This document shows positions 1 through 6,897 of a stretch of DNA of 12,334 nucleotides, in pieces. The notes beneath the pieces are model-generated. The model saw nothing but the letters and a program-made list of their open reading frames with translations. It ran no database searches and was not told where the DNA came from. The stretch's first letter is position 1, and each line of letters opens with the position of its first letter. Source of the stretch: CAYLJJ01 sp964384025 (GTDB taxonomy: Bacteria; Myxococcota_A; Bradymonadia; UBA7976; UBA1532); contig CAYLJJ010000139.1 of assembly GCA_964384025.1 (NCBI GenBank), positions 1-12,334 of the forward strand, given 5' to 3'. The translations under genes were made by a program, and so were the position numbers.

Positions 1-1922
1 CCTGCTTGGCCATCCTCTCTACGCCCTCCGCCGCGCCCCCCCAAGCCGCCCACCCCACAGGGGCTCTCTCCCCCCAGACCAGGAGCTCCTCCACAGTCAC
101 CACCGCTACCCCCAGCGAGACCAGAGGCCCCCGACTCTCCCACTTGACCCGTCGCGCCCGCGCCCGCAGCACCCACCTGAATCTCCAGATCTCTGAGACG
201 CAGCCCTGGAGCGTTAAGCGCCAACAGACCATAGACAGAGCCCCCCAAAGCTGCATCTCCACAGTGAATTTTAAGCTGCTCCAGGCGGGTCTCTGCGTTT
301 AGATTTTCGGCGCGCAGCCCGATCAGGTCGGGCTCCCCCTGCCCCTCGATCAGGGTCTCAACCGAGCCCCGTGCCCAAGCCTCAGCAGCGTCATAGCCCC
401 CAAAGAGGTGTAAACCCTCCTGGAGAGACCAACCCCCAGGGTAGCTGCCCCCCGCTAAAGCCAAGCCCTGAAGCCCCTCACGGCCTTGAGCTGCTTGAAG
501 CGCCATTGAGATCTCGGAGAAGGGATGCTCAGGGCTGCCGTCGGCGCCCTCGCTTTCGGCGCCTGTGGCTACAAAGATCAAGCGGTCTCGTGCTCCATCC
601 AGGCCATCACAGTCTCGATCCACAAACTCAGGATCTGGCCAGTCTTGCGCCTCAGGGTGAATCTCTTCATCTTCGTCGTTACAATCCCCTGAGCGTGCTG
701 TGTAGCCTGCCCGCTCTTCACAGAGCGGAGCCTGATGTTCATCCCCAAAGCCATCGCCATCCTCATCGGGCCAGCGAGGGTTAAGATCCTCATCCGCTTG
801 ACCATCACAATCATCATCTAGATTGTTACAGCGCTCCTCTTCTGGGAGCTGCTGCCCCTCACAGGCTCCAAAGCTGCCCATCTCGCAGCGCTGTGTCCCC
901 TCTCGACAAGGGCCTTGACCTAAGCTGCCCTCACGGCCCTCATAGCAGCCCCGCAGCAGCTCCTCATCGATCTCCCCATCGCAGTCGTCATCCAGAGCGT
1001 TACAAGACTCCTGAGCCCCTGGGTAACGCTCAGGCTCCTCCGGCCCACAATCCTGCTCATTCTCGCTCCCATCTCCATCGATATCAGGATCACAGAGATC
1101 TCCCAAGCCGTCCATATCGAGATCCAGCATCCCCGCTTGAGGGACGCGAGGGCAGTTGTCCTCTAGATCGGAGATCCCATCTCCATCATCGTCCTCATCC
1201 ACGCAATCAGCGAGCTGATCGTTGTCCAGATCGAAGAACTCCTCATCGACGCTGCCATCGCAATCATCATCTAAGCCGTTACACTCTTCAGGGATGGGAT
1301 CAACCGGGGCACTGCAGCCGCTCCACTCCCCCTCAAAGCAGCTCTTTTGGGCAGGTAGACAGCGGCCCACGTGATCTACAGGTCGAGGGGCCGCGCAGGG
1401 CTCATAGAGCTCCTCATCCCGCTCTCCATCACAGTCATCATCCTCTCCATTGCAGATCTCTTCTTGAGGGGTGACCTGCTCCCAACACTCACCCCAGGCG
1501 CCCTCAACGCAGCTCTGATGTCCAGCATGGCAGAGGCCCCGCCAGGAGCTGCCAGCAGGGCCTTCATAGCAGGGGCGCTCAAGCTCCTCATCCACCAAGA
1601 GATCACAGTCATTGTCCAAGCCATCACAGATCTCCTCAGAGCAGATCGGCGGTGGCGCATCAAGGTTCTCATCCAGCGCGAGATCTAAGGGCAGATCTGC
1701 GCCCTGATCTTCAGGGATCTCCAGATCGGAGCCTAAACCCTGATCGAGGGGGTTTGAGTCCAGGGTGGGAGGGCTGAGATCGTCTAGGATCGGCGTACTG
1801 TCAGGTTCAGCGTCAAGCCAACCTGGGTCGGTGGCAGAAGCCCCTCCGCCATCATCACAAGCCCAAAAGCTCAGGAGGAGCCAGAGGAGTACAGCAGAGG
1901 GAGGGTTGAGCAAGATCTTCAT
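1..1922 (-). CDS. MopE-repeat / TSP3-like surface lipoprotein, 3' end outside window
   Basis: This is an open frame of 640 codons with no stop, running off the left edge, so the C-terminus is missing. ATG at 1922-1920 follows an AAAGG about 10 bases upstream. Residues 1-22 are a signal peptide ending in FWAC, a loose lipobox, so Cys22 is probably lipidated. Residues 30-92 are an Asp/Leu/Pro-rich linker. Five MopE-type motifs of the form C-(N/D)-G-x-D-(D/N)-D-C-D follow at about 99, 157, 214, 307 and 365, plus a DCNDEDEEIHPEA variant near 413. Residues 239-285 are thrombospondin type 3-like Asp repeats (DEDDDGDGISD, DLDMDGLGD), which bind calcium in known proteins. From about 449 a segment resembles the start of DUF1565/parallel beta-helix domains (GSPEHPFSEISMALQAA), and residues 585-640 are Gly-rich. 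The likely location is the outer surface. MopE-family repeats are linked to copper in Methylococcus MopE; a metal role here is inference, and no enzyme activity can be assigned. Confidence 0.9.
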   Translation of the reverse strand, partial: MKILLNPPSAVLLWLLLSFWACDDGGGASATDPGWLDAEPDSTPILDDLSPPTLDSNPLDQGLGSDLEIPEDQGADLPLDLALDENLDAPPPICSEEICDGLDNDCDLLVDEELERPCYEGPAGSSWRGLCHAGHQSCVEGAWGECWEQVTPQEEICNGEDDDCDGERDEELYEPCAAPRPVDHVGRCLPAQKSCFEGEWSGCSAPVDPIPEECNGLDDDCDGSVDEEFFDLDNDQLADCVDEDDDGDGISDLEDNCPRVPQAGMLDLDMDGLGDLCDPDIDGDGSENEQDCGPEEPERYPGAQESCNALDDDCDGEIDEELLRGCYEGREGSLGQGPCREGTQRCEMGSFGACEGQQLPEEERCNNLDDDCDGQADEDLNPRWPDEDGDGFGDEHQAPLCEERAGYTARSGDCNDEDEEIHPEAQDWPDPEFVDRDCDGLDGARDRLIFVATGAESEGADGSPEHPFSEISMALQAAQGREGLQGLALAGGSYPGGWSLQEGLHLFGGYDAAEAWARGSVETLIEGQGEPDLIGLRAENLNAETRLEQLKIHCGDAALGGSVYGLLALNAPGLRLRDLEIQVGAAGAGATGQVGESGASGLAGGSGGDCGGAPGLGGESPCGVGGLGGRGGGRREDGQA

Positions 1923-2006
1923 ATTTTGAGAGCCTTTCTTCTTAGAGAGAACTTTGACACATTCCCAAGAGAGAACTCGATCTCTCAGCCGTTTTTTGGA
2001 GGCGCT
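1923..2006. promoter_or_regulatory. Divergent intergenic region with probable promoters
   Basis: These 84 bases separate the minus-strand MopE lipoprotein from the plus-strand ferritin-like gene, so they must hold both start signals or parts of them. On the plus strand TTGACA at 1954-1959 is a perfect -35 box. The sequence 16-17 bases downstream (TCGATC) is a poor -10, so this is only a candidate. The plus gene has a GGAGG at 1998-2002, four bases before its GTG start. No convincing -10 was found for the minus gene. Confidence 0.35.
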
Positions 2007-2825
2007 GTGCAGGAACCCATCCTTGAGCTGCTCTTTCGAGACTCTCCGCTCAGTCAGCAGCGCTTGGTAGCCCGAGGCCTGATCCCGATCCCCAAGCTCT
2101 CACCCCCTCAACTCCCCGATTTAATCCGCGCGGCGGCTCGCCGTAATTGGGAAGCACGCACTCAGGCCGAGTATGTCGGTGTTATGGTAATGCGGCGACT
2201 CCACGGTCTGCTGGTGGATCTCAATGCTCCCCTGGATCTCCAAAGCTGCGCTCTGACGATGCTCCTGGAGGAGCAACAACATGTCCGGCTCTGTGCAGCG
2301 GCGGCACGCTCTTTGGGCAGTGAGGGAATCTTGAGTTTCCCTCTGAGTCGCCTTCAACAGCCCCGCCTTAAACGCCCCGAAGAGGATCTCTTAGAGATGA
2401 TCGCGGGCACCCTGGCGACCGGAGAGACAACCGCCCTCGCCCTGGTTAATCACAGCCTCCACAGTCTGCCGCCCAGCGGTTATCGCAAGATCCTGCTCTA
2501 TATCGCCCGAGATGAGGTCCTTCACGCCCGGTTGGGCTGCTATCTATTGCGCTCGATTCGCCGCGGAGAGACCGCAGGCTGGCTCCCTGATCCTGGCCTT
2601 GAGGCGATCCGCGCTGTCGCAGAACGTTGGCGGGCTGAGATGCGGCGCCGAGATGTAGTGGAGGATGAGGAGCGACGCCTCTTTAAAGACCCTGAGGCGG
2701 CTCGTCTACTCCCTAAGTTGGGGATCCCTGACTCTGCAACCTTCTATATCGCTTACCAAACCGCCCTAGATGAAGCGGTCCCACGCGCTTTTCAGCGCGC
2801 TGGTGTCCCTCTGGAGGAGAGATGA
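2007..2825 (+). CDS. Ferritin-like diiron protein (function unassigned)
   Basis: The product has 272 residues from a GTG start. I chose GTG 2007 because GGAGG lies four bases before it; the frame stays open upstream to a TTG at 1926 but with no matching ribosome site. The helical protein carries a full set of four-helix-bundle diiron ligands with regular spacing: Glu55 (QAEYV), Glu89-x-x-His92 (EEQQH), Glu140 (TGETTA) and Glu170-x-x-His173 (DEVLH). This E, ExxH, E, ExxH pattern is that of ferritin-like oxidases, oxygenases and related proteins. The length exceeds ferritins and bacterioferritins (about 160 residues) and is nearer to AurF-like or other ferritin-like oxidoreductases, but I cannot place it in a named subfamily. 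There is no signal peptide, so it is probably cytoplasmic. Its stop overlaps the next gene's start (ATGA), which suggests coupled translation with a small lipoprotein. Confidence 0.8.
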   Translation: MQEPILELLFRDSPLSQQRLVARGLIPIPKLSPPQLPDLIRAAARRNWEARTQAEYVGVMVMRRLHGLLVDLNAPLDLQSCALTMLLEEQQHVRLCAAAARSLGSEGILSFPLSRLQQPRLKRPEEDLLEMIAGTLATGETTALALVNHSLHSLPPSGYRKILLYIARDEVLHARLGCYLLRSIRRGETAGWLPDPGLEAIRAVAERWRAEMRRRDVVEDEERRLFKDPEAARLLPKLGIPDSATFYIAYQTALDEAVPRAFQRAGVPLEER

Positions 2826-3298
2826 AACGCCTCGCCATCATCGGAAACAGCCTGCTGTTCTCCAGCATCGGCTGTATCGCCAATCCTGAGGTCTCTATAG
2901 ATCTCGACTGTGATGGTCCCTGTGAGGATCTCCGTATCGATGTTTCAGAGGAGAACAATAGGGCCGATTCCAGCCCCAGGAGGGATCTTCAACTTGATGC
3001 TCAGCTTGATCTCCAGCACAAACCCTGGCAACCCGGAGAGTGCAGCCCCAGCCTCGGTGAGGCTTGTCTCCTTGAGCAAGGAGATTGCTGCGATGAAAAT
3101 CTAGAGCCAATCGCTCGCTGTGCATCTCCAGGGGATGGGACGGGGGTGTGGATTGACCCCTCCACAATGTCAGAAGCTTGGTGTGAGTGTCATGAATGGG
3201 AAGAGCGTTGGGAGATCGCCTGCGCGGTCCCTGGCTTTGTGGGCATCGATCGAAGCGGCCAAACTCCACGGCCTGGGATCCGCCTCGCTTGCGCCTAA
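2822..3298 (+). CDS. Small Cys-rich putative lipoprotein
   Basis: The product has 158 residues. The ATG overlaps the preceding stop as ATGA, with a GGAGGAG ribosome site inside the upstream gene. Residues 1-18 look like a lipoprotein signal: MKR, a hydrophobic stretch, then SSIGC with Cys18 as likely lipidation site. Residues about 22-66 form a low-complexity Asp/Leu-rich linker (DLQLDAQLDLQ), much like the linker in the MopE lipoprotein across the divergent promoter. Residues 74-158 form a compact Cys-rich domain (Cys74, 82, 89, 90, 100, 121, 123, 134, 157) with several Trp (CECHEWEERW), suggesting a disulfide-bonded periplasmic or surface domain. I do not recognise the family. The coupling to a diiron protein may be functional, but one is exported and the other apparently is not. 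Confidence 0.72.
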   Translation: MKRLAIIGNSLLFSSIGCIANPEVSIDLDCDGPCEDLRIDVSEENNRADSSPRRDLQLDAQLDLQHKPWQPGECSPSLGEACLLEQGDCCDENLEPIARCASPGDGTGVWIDPSTMSEAWCECHEWEERWEIACAVPGFVGIDRSGQTPRPGIRLACA

Positions 3299-3508
3299 CG
3301 GTTGAAGCATCTTCGGTAGGAGAGCTGGCTCTCACAGGCTCCGAGACCTTCGACCAGCCCAAAGTTTAGAGGAGGAGGTTCACGCCAAATACAAGCACCT
3401 TTGGCGAGGCGGCGGCCCGGCAAAAAACAGACTTCCTGAGCAAAAATGCGATGATTTAAGCATTTTGCTGCGAAAAACGGAGGCGGGTGTTCCAGATTTT
3501 AGAGCAGG
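3299..3508. other. Convergent intergenic region, no gene seen
   Basis: These 210 bases lie between the end of the lipoprotein gene and the end of rnfB. They contain a short perfect hairpin GAGAG-CTGG-CTCTC (3320-3333) without a T-tract, and a longer A/T-armed inverted repeat at 3440-3468, listed separately. No open frame here has a ribosome site or protein-like composition. The stretch contains no GATC, unlike the flanking genes. Confidence 0.6.
3440..3468 (-). terminator. Possible transcription terminator of the rnf operon
   Basis: Arms GCAAAAATGC (3440-3449) and GCATTTTGC (3460-3468) pair with one bulged A around a 10-base loop, about 40 bases beyond the rnfB stop. Read on the minus strand, the 3' arm contains five T, and a run of six T follows 12 bases later (3427-3422). 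It is not a textbook GC-rich stem directly followed by U residues, so the call is tentative. It could also act for the convergent plus-strand unit. Confidence 0.35.
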
Positions 3509-4354
3509 CTAAGAGGACTCAACCTCAGCGCTCTCCTTGTCAAAGTTGCGGGGCTCACCGATGAAAACGATGGTGTTGGTTCGACACTTCTTGAGGATAT
3601 CGCCATAGTTGGCTTCGGTGTCATAGGCGTCATAATCGACCACCGCGAGGTTCCCATCCATGATCAGGAGATCATTCTTGCGGGTGCAGGCTTTACAGCC
3701 GGTGCAGCCCACATCACAGACCTCTTTTACCTCCTTGCCCATATCTTGACTTGAGCAGCGCACCGCCAACAGATCTTCTATCTTAAAAGGCAGCATGCTG
3801 ATGATCTCTTTGGGGCAGGCTTTGACGCAGGCTTTACAGCTTGTACAGAGATCATTGACCACCGCCACCCCATCGATCACATGGATGGCGTCATCGTCAC
3901 AAACCTCTACACAATCTCCCAAGCCCAGACAGCCATAGACACAGCCTTGGAAATGAGAAACCAGGGAGGCTGAAGCGCAAGTCTGCTCGCCATGATACTT
4001 GTGGCGACCATGACGCTGCGCGGTGGTGGCGCCACAGTGGACCACCGCCTTGAGGCGGATCACCTCGCCCGCCTTTACACCCATGATCTCAGCCATCGCG
4101 CTGATACAACCTGCGCCCCCTGGTCCACAGAGGGTCAGCTCCTCTCCCTCAGCGACCGCCTCAGCGTACTCTCCACAGCCGACATAGCCGCAGCCGCCGC
4201 AGTTGGCGCCAGGGAGGACCTCATTGAGAGCCTCGATCTTGGGATCAACCTCTACATGGAAAGCTTGGTTGGCCCAGCCAAGGATATAGCCCATAGCTAC
4301 GGCCAGGAGAGAGAGCACGGTGCTCGCGAGGAGAACAGTAACGAGTGTCTGCAT
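3509..4354 (-). CDS. rnfB: RNF complex iron-sulfur subunit RnfB
   Basis: RnfB passes electrons from reduced ferredoxin into the RNF membrane complex at the cytoplasmic face. The start is the ATG at 4354 (MQTLVTVLLA), preceded by GGGAGG; the frame extends upstream but only into rnfA. Residues 1-25 are the membrane anchor. The N-terminal cluster domain has Cys52, Cys55, Cys60 and Cys76 (NCGGCGYVGC...LCGPGG). A middle region has Cys107, Cys126 (KYHGEQTC), Cys138, Cys142, Cys148 and Cys152 (GCLGLGDCVEVC). A ferredoxin-like motif follows at Cys170/173/176/180 (CTSCKACVKACP), then Cys200, 213, 217, 220 and 223 (CDVGCTGCKAC). At 281 residues it is much longer than enterobacterial RsxB (about 190) and matches the multi-cluster type found in clostridia and Bacteroidetes. 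It is the last gene of the operon, ten bases after rnfA. Confidence 0.96.
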   Translation of the reverse strand: MQTLVTVLLASTVLSLLAVAMGYILGWANQAFHVEVDPKIEALNEVLPGANCGGCGYVGCGEYAEAVAEGEELTLCGPGGAGCISAMAEIMGVKAGEVIRLKAVVHCGATTAQRHGRHKYHGEQTCASASLVSHFQGCVYGCLGLGDCVEVCDDDAIHVIDGVAVVNDLCTSCKACVKACPKEIISMLPFKIEDLLAVRCSSQDMGKEVKEVCDVGCTGCKACTRKNDLLIMDGNLAVVDYDAYDTEANYGDILKKCRTNTIVFIGEPRNFDKESAEVESS

Positions 4355-4364
4355 GGGACCTCCC

Positions 4365-5057
4365 TTAATTGAGCAGCAGGCGCCGGAGGGTCTCTCCGAG
4401 GCCCTTGTCCATGCCAGTAAAGCCCATAAAGGCCATCGCCATGATGCCCGCCACCAACAGGGTGATGCCGGGACCGCGCAGCGGCCCAGGTACATCCGCT
4501 AGATCCAGCTCTTCGCGGATCCCCGCCATCAGGACGATGGCGATGGTGAAACCCAGTCCCCCGCCGATGGCCAGGGTCAGGGCCTGATGGAGCCCCCAAA
4601 GCTGGCTGGGATCTTGGAGATACTTCATAATCTCCAAACAGGCGAAGAGGATGGCGCAGTTGGTGGTGATCAGGGGTAGAAAGACGCCAAAGCTCTTATA
4701 GAGTGGGGGGTGGAACTTACGCACATACATCTCGACGAACTGCACCGAGGAGGCGATAACGAAGATGTAGATGATATAGCTCAAAATCCCCAAGTCCACC
4801 GTCCCTTCCCCCCCAAGCATCCCCCAAATCCAGGTAGGCAGAGGAGCTTCTGGACGCAGGATGAAGTAGGTGAAGTTCCAGCTCAGGAAGGCAGCGATGC
4901 TGATCACAAAGGTGACCGCGAGGCCCATCCCAAAAGCCATATCGACTTTGCGAGAGACCCCCAAGAAGGGGCAGATCCCCACAAAGTAGTGGAGGACAAA
5001 GTTATTGATCAGGGCGGCGCTGAGGCCGAGGAGAAAGAGTTGAAGTGCAGTCTCCAT
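4365..5057 (-). CDS. rnfA: RNF complex membrane subunit RnfA
   Basis: This is an integral membrane subunit, paired with RnfE, that holds a shared intramembrane [2Fe-2S] centre and helps move electrons across the membrane. The chosen start, ATG 5057 (METALQLFLLG), has AGGAGGG seven bases upstream and begins two bases after the rnfE stop. Family hallmarks are NNFVLHYFVGICPFLGVSRK (Cys29), FLPLITTNCAIL (Cys134) and the C-terminal LADVPGPLRG...MAFMGFTGM. Cys29 and Cys134 are the expected cluster ligands by homology with RnfA/NqrE. There are about six membrane segments. With 230 residues it is some 40 longer than usual (about 190). About 20 of these are an extra Pro/Trp/Gly segment (residues about 68-89) between membrane segments 2 and 3, and the C-terminus is also slightly longer. 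Confidence 0.95.
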   Translation of the reverse strand: METALQLFLLGLSAALINNFVLHYFVGICPFLGVSRKVDMAFGMGLAVTFVISIAAFLSWNFTYFILRPEAPLPTWIWGMLGGEGTVDLGILSYIIYIFVIASSVQFVEMYVRKFHPPLYKSFGVFLPLITTNCAILFACLEIMKYLQDPSQLWGLHQALTLAIGGGLGFTIAIVLMAGIREELDLADVPGPLRGPGITLLVAGIMAMAFMGFTGMDKGLGETLRRLLLN

Positions 5058-5059
5058 GA

Positions 5060-5683
5060 TCAGCCCTCCTGCGCGCTCTTGCGCTGTTGATACCACTCAA
5101 AGGCGCCCAGCAGGACCCCCAGGGTGAGGAAGGCCCCAGGGGGCAGGACCAGGATGCCCCAACGAGGCCAAACCGTCGTCGAGAAGATCTCTACACCAAA
5201 GAGGCTACCGGAGCCCAAAAGCTCTCGCACCACGGCGATGCTGGAGAGGGCGATGGCGAAGCCCAGGGACATCCCCACGGCGTCCGCGAAGGCCACCTTG
5301 ACGCTCTGCTTGCTGGCGCAGATCTCACAGCGGGAGATGATCAGGCAGTTGACGATGATCAGTGGGATATAGGGTCCCAGCTCTTTGCTCATCTCATAGA
5401 GGTAAGCCGCCAGCACCTTATCAGCGACGGTCACAAAGGTCGCGATGGTCAAAGTAAAGACCAAGATGCGTAGGTGGGCCTGGAGGAGATTGCGGATCAG
5501 GCTGGTGACCACGTTGGCCATGATCAGTACAAAGGCGGTCGCCGCTGCCATGGTGAGCGCCGGCTTAAGGCCATTGGTCACCGCCAAGACCGGGCACATC
5601 CCCAGGAGCTGTCGATAGACGGGGTTCTCAGGCAGGATCCCGTTCAGGAACCGCTCGCCTGCGGTGGGTCCAGTGTCCGCCAT
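5060..5683 (-). CDS. rnfE: RNF complex membrane subunit RnfE
   Basis: This is the inverted-topology partner of RnfA in the membrane core, with about six hydrophobic segments and 207 residues, the normal size. Recognisable blocks are NPVYRQLLGMCPVLAVTNGLKPAL (given here in part; Cys30) and the segment with Cys113, Cys119 and Cys122 (VNCLIISRCEICAS). Cys30 and Cys113 correspond to the ligands of the intramembrane [2Fe-2S] cluster shared with RnfA. The C-terminal LPPGAFLTLGVLLGAFEW is also typical of RnfE/NqrD. The ATG overlaps the rnfG stop by one base (TGATG), with an AGGAG site inside rnfG. The stop lies two bases before rnfA. Confidence 0.95.
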   Translation of the reverse strand: MADTGPTAGERFLNGILPENPVYRQLLGMCPVLAVTNGLKPALTMAAATAFVLIMANVVTSLIRNLLQAHLRILVFTLTIATFVTVADKVLAAYLYEMSKELGPYIPLIIVNCLIISRCEICASKQSVKVAFADAVGMSLGFAIALSSIAVVRELLGSGSLFGVEIFSTTVWPRWGILVLPPGAFLTLGVLLGAFEWYQQRKSAQEG

Positions 5684-6888
5684 CAGTGTCGCTCCTTTGC
5701 TGGAATCTCAAGGCTCTGAAAGAGACCATCCTCGATCTTCTTAACTGGTGTCCTTTTCTTTAGAGCAGACTCTTTGGCAGCACGCCGAGCAGCGCGCTTG
5801 AGCGCACGCTCTTGGGCCGCTGCTCGGCGCGCCGCCAGCTTCTCATCGGCCAGCTCCTTTAGGGCTGCCTTGACCGCGCTGGGAACCGCTTCTTTGAGCG
5901 CCTCCTGAACGCTGGCCTCGATCATCGCCTTTAGGGCTGCCTCTGAGGGGGCTGCTGGACGCTCTGGCTGCTGTACGACAGCGCCTGAAGCGGACCGCTT
6001 CGCCTTGAGAGCGCGCAGCTGAGCGGCTCGCTTACGCAGTTCACTTGACCGCCTGATGATCGCCGCTCTCTTGGCAGCTTGCGCTTTACTTAGGGGGGGC
6101 TCAACATGTTCAGGCTCTAGAGCGCTCTTGGGGGTGGGCTGCTTCGCCTTGAGGGCGCGCTGCTCTGCAGCTTGCCGAATAATCGCTGCTCTCTTAGCTG
6201 CTTGTGCCTTGCTGAGAGCGCGTCTCTGAGCAGCAGTTTGCTTCGGCTTGGGAGCGATCTTAAGCCCAGATGCTTTCTGTTTGAGGCTCACCGAGCCCTT
6301 GGACTCCTCTCTCAGCTTGGATCCAAACTGAGCGATCGCCTTGTTGACGATGCCGCTGACCGCCTCAGAGGAGATGGTCGCCCCTGTGAGCGCCTCGATC
6401 TGCCCTGGACCCGCCTTTAAGCCAGCTTTGATCACGGTCAGGGGCTGGTCGAGCGCTTGCATCTTAAAGCGATCCCGGAACCAAGCTTCGGTGATGAAGT
6501 TCCCCAGTCCAGGGGTCTCCTTCTGGCTCAACACAAAGAGTCCCAAGATGGTGTTGAGTTGAGTGTCTGTCCCGATGAGGATCTCGATCTTATCGGCGAA
6601 GCCCTGACCCGCGGCGGGCAAGACCCAACCGATATGCTGCTTTTGCTTGCTGAGGACCTTATAAATTTTGTGTTTGCGGCCCTTCAGCTCGACGAAATGC
6701 TCCTGTACTTGAGCAGGATCAGCGCCCTTCACCAGCTTGGGGATCTGCCGATAGGTCTCTTGCCGCTTGTTCTCCTGAATACGCTCTCCCAGCCCCATCT
6801 GAACCGCCGCGAGGCCAGCGCCATAGAGCAGAGCCAGGAGGATTACGAGCCAAGCTTGGAAGATATAGTTGTGCTTCTTTGAACTCAT
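5683..6888 (-). CDS. rnfG: RNF complex FMN subunit RnfG with long basic C-terminal extension
   Basis: RnfG carries a covalent FMN on the periplasmic side of RNF. Residues 10-32 are the single membrane anchor and residues about 45-195 are the FMN-binding domain. Its landmarks are GWVLPAAGQGFADKIEILIG (part of 87-106), KETPGLG at 123-129 and EALTGATISS, where Thr171 is the expected ApbE flavinylation site. The family is usually about 200 residues, but this protein has 401. Residues about 200-401 are an Ala/Lys/Arg/Glu-rich, Cys-free, probably helical tail. A 14-residue block (LSKAQAAKRAAIIR) occurs exactly at 225-238 and 266-279, and a weaker RALKAK block occurs at 244-249 and 292-297. ATG 6888 has GAGGAG upstream and lies nine bases after rnfD. 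By RnfG topology the tail would be periplasmic. Confidence 0.94.
   Translation of the reverse strand: MSSKKHNYIFQAWLVILLALLYGAGLAAVQMGLGERIQENKRQETYRQIPKLVKGADPAQVQEHFVELKGRKHKIYKVLSKQKQHIGWVLPAAGQGFADKIEILIGTDTQLNTILGLFVLSQKETPGLGNFITEAWFRDRFKMQALDQPLTVIKAGLKAGPGQIEALTGATISSEAVSGIVNKAIAQFGSKLREESKGSVSLKQKASGLKIAPKPKQTAAQRRALSKAQAAKRAAIIRQAAEQRALKAKQPTPKSALEPEHVEPPLSKAQAAKRAAIIRRSSELRKRAAQLRALKAKRSASGAVVQQPERPAAPSEAALKAMIEASVQEALKEAVPSAVKAALKELADEKLAARRAAAQERALKRAARRAAKESALKKRTPVKKIEDGLFQSLEIPAKERH
6052..6216 (-). repeat. Duplicated Lys/Ala-rich module inside rnfG
   Basis: Two segments (6175-6216 and 6052-6093) encode the identical 14 residues LSKAQAAKRAAIIR, each followed by related RALKAK-containing sequence. 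The two DNA copies differ at many synonymous positions, for example leucine, alanine and arginine codons. The duplication is therefore not recent, and the protein sequence appears to have been kept by selection or by a coiled-coil register. Confidence 0.8.
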
Positions 6889-6897
6889 CTCTACTCC

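Noticed and set aside
371..1688. Several plus- and minus-strand frames rich in Pro, Ser, His or Met
   Set aside because: They are shadows of the MopE lipoprotein frame. The Asp/Cys repeats leave other frames open, and their composition is not protein-like.
3320..3333. Hairpin GAGAG-CTGG-CTCTC as terminator of the ferritin/lipoprotein unit
   Set aside because: It is a short stem with no T-tract on either strand, and it was kept only as a note.
4355..4495. Upstream extension of RnfB with 47 extra residues
   Set aside because: It lies in another frame of rnfA, has Trp/Arg-rich non-conserved sequence, and a GGGAGG site precedes the internal ATG at 4354.
5058..5096. Upstream extension of RnfA (MVSTAQERAGGLI)
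   Set aside because: It overlaps rnfE; METALQLFLLG is the usual start and has its own strong ribosome site.
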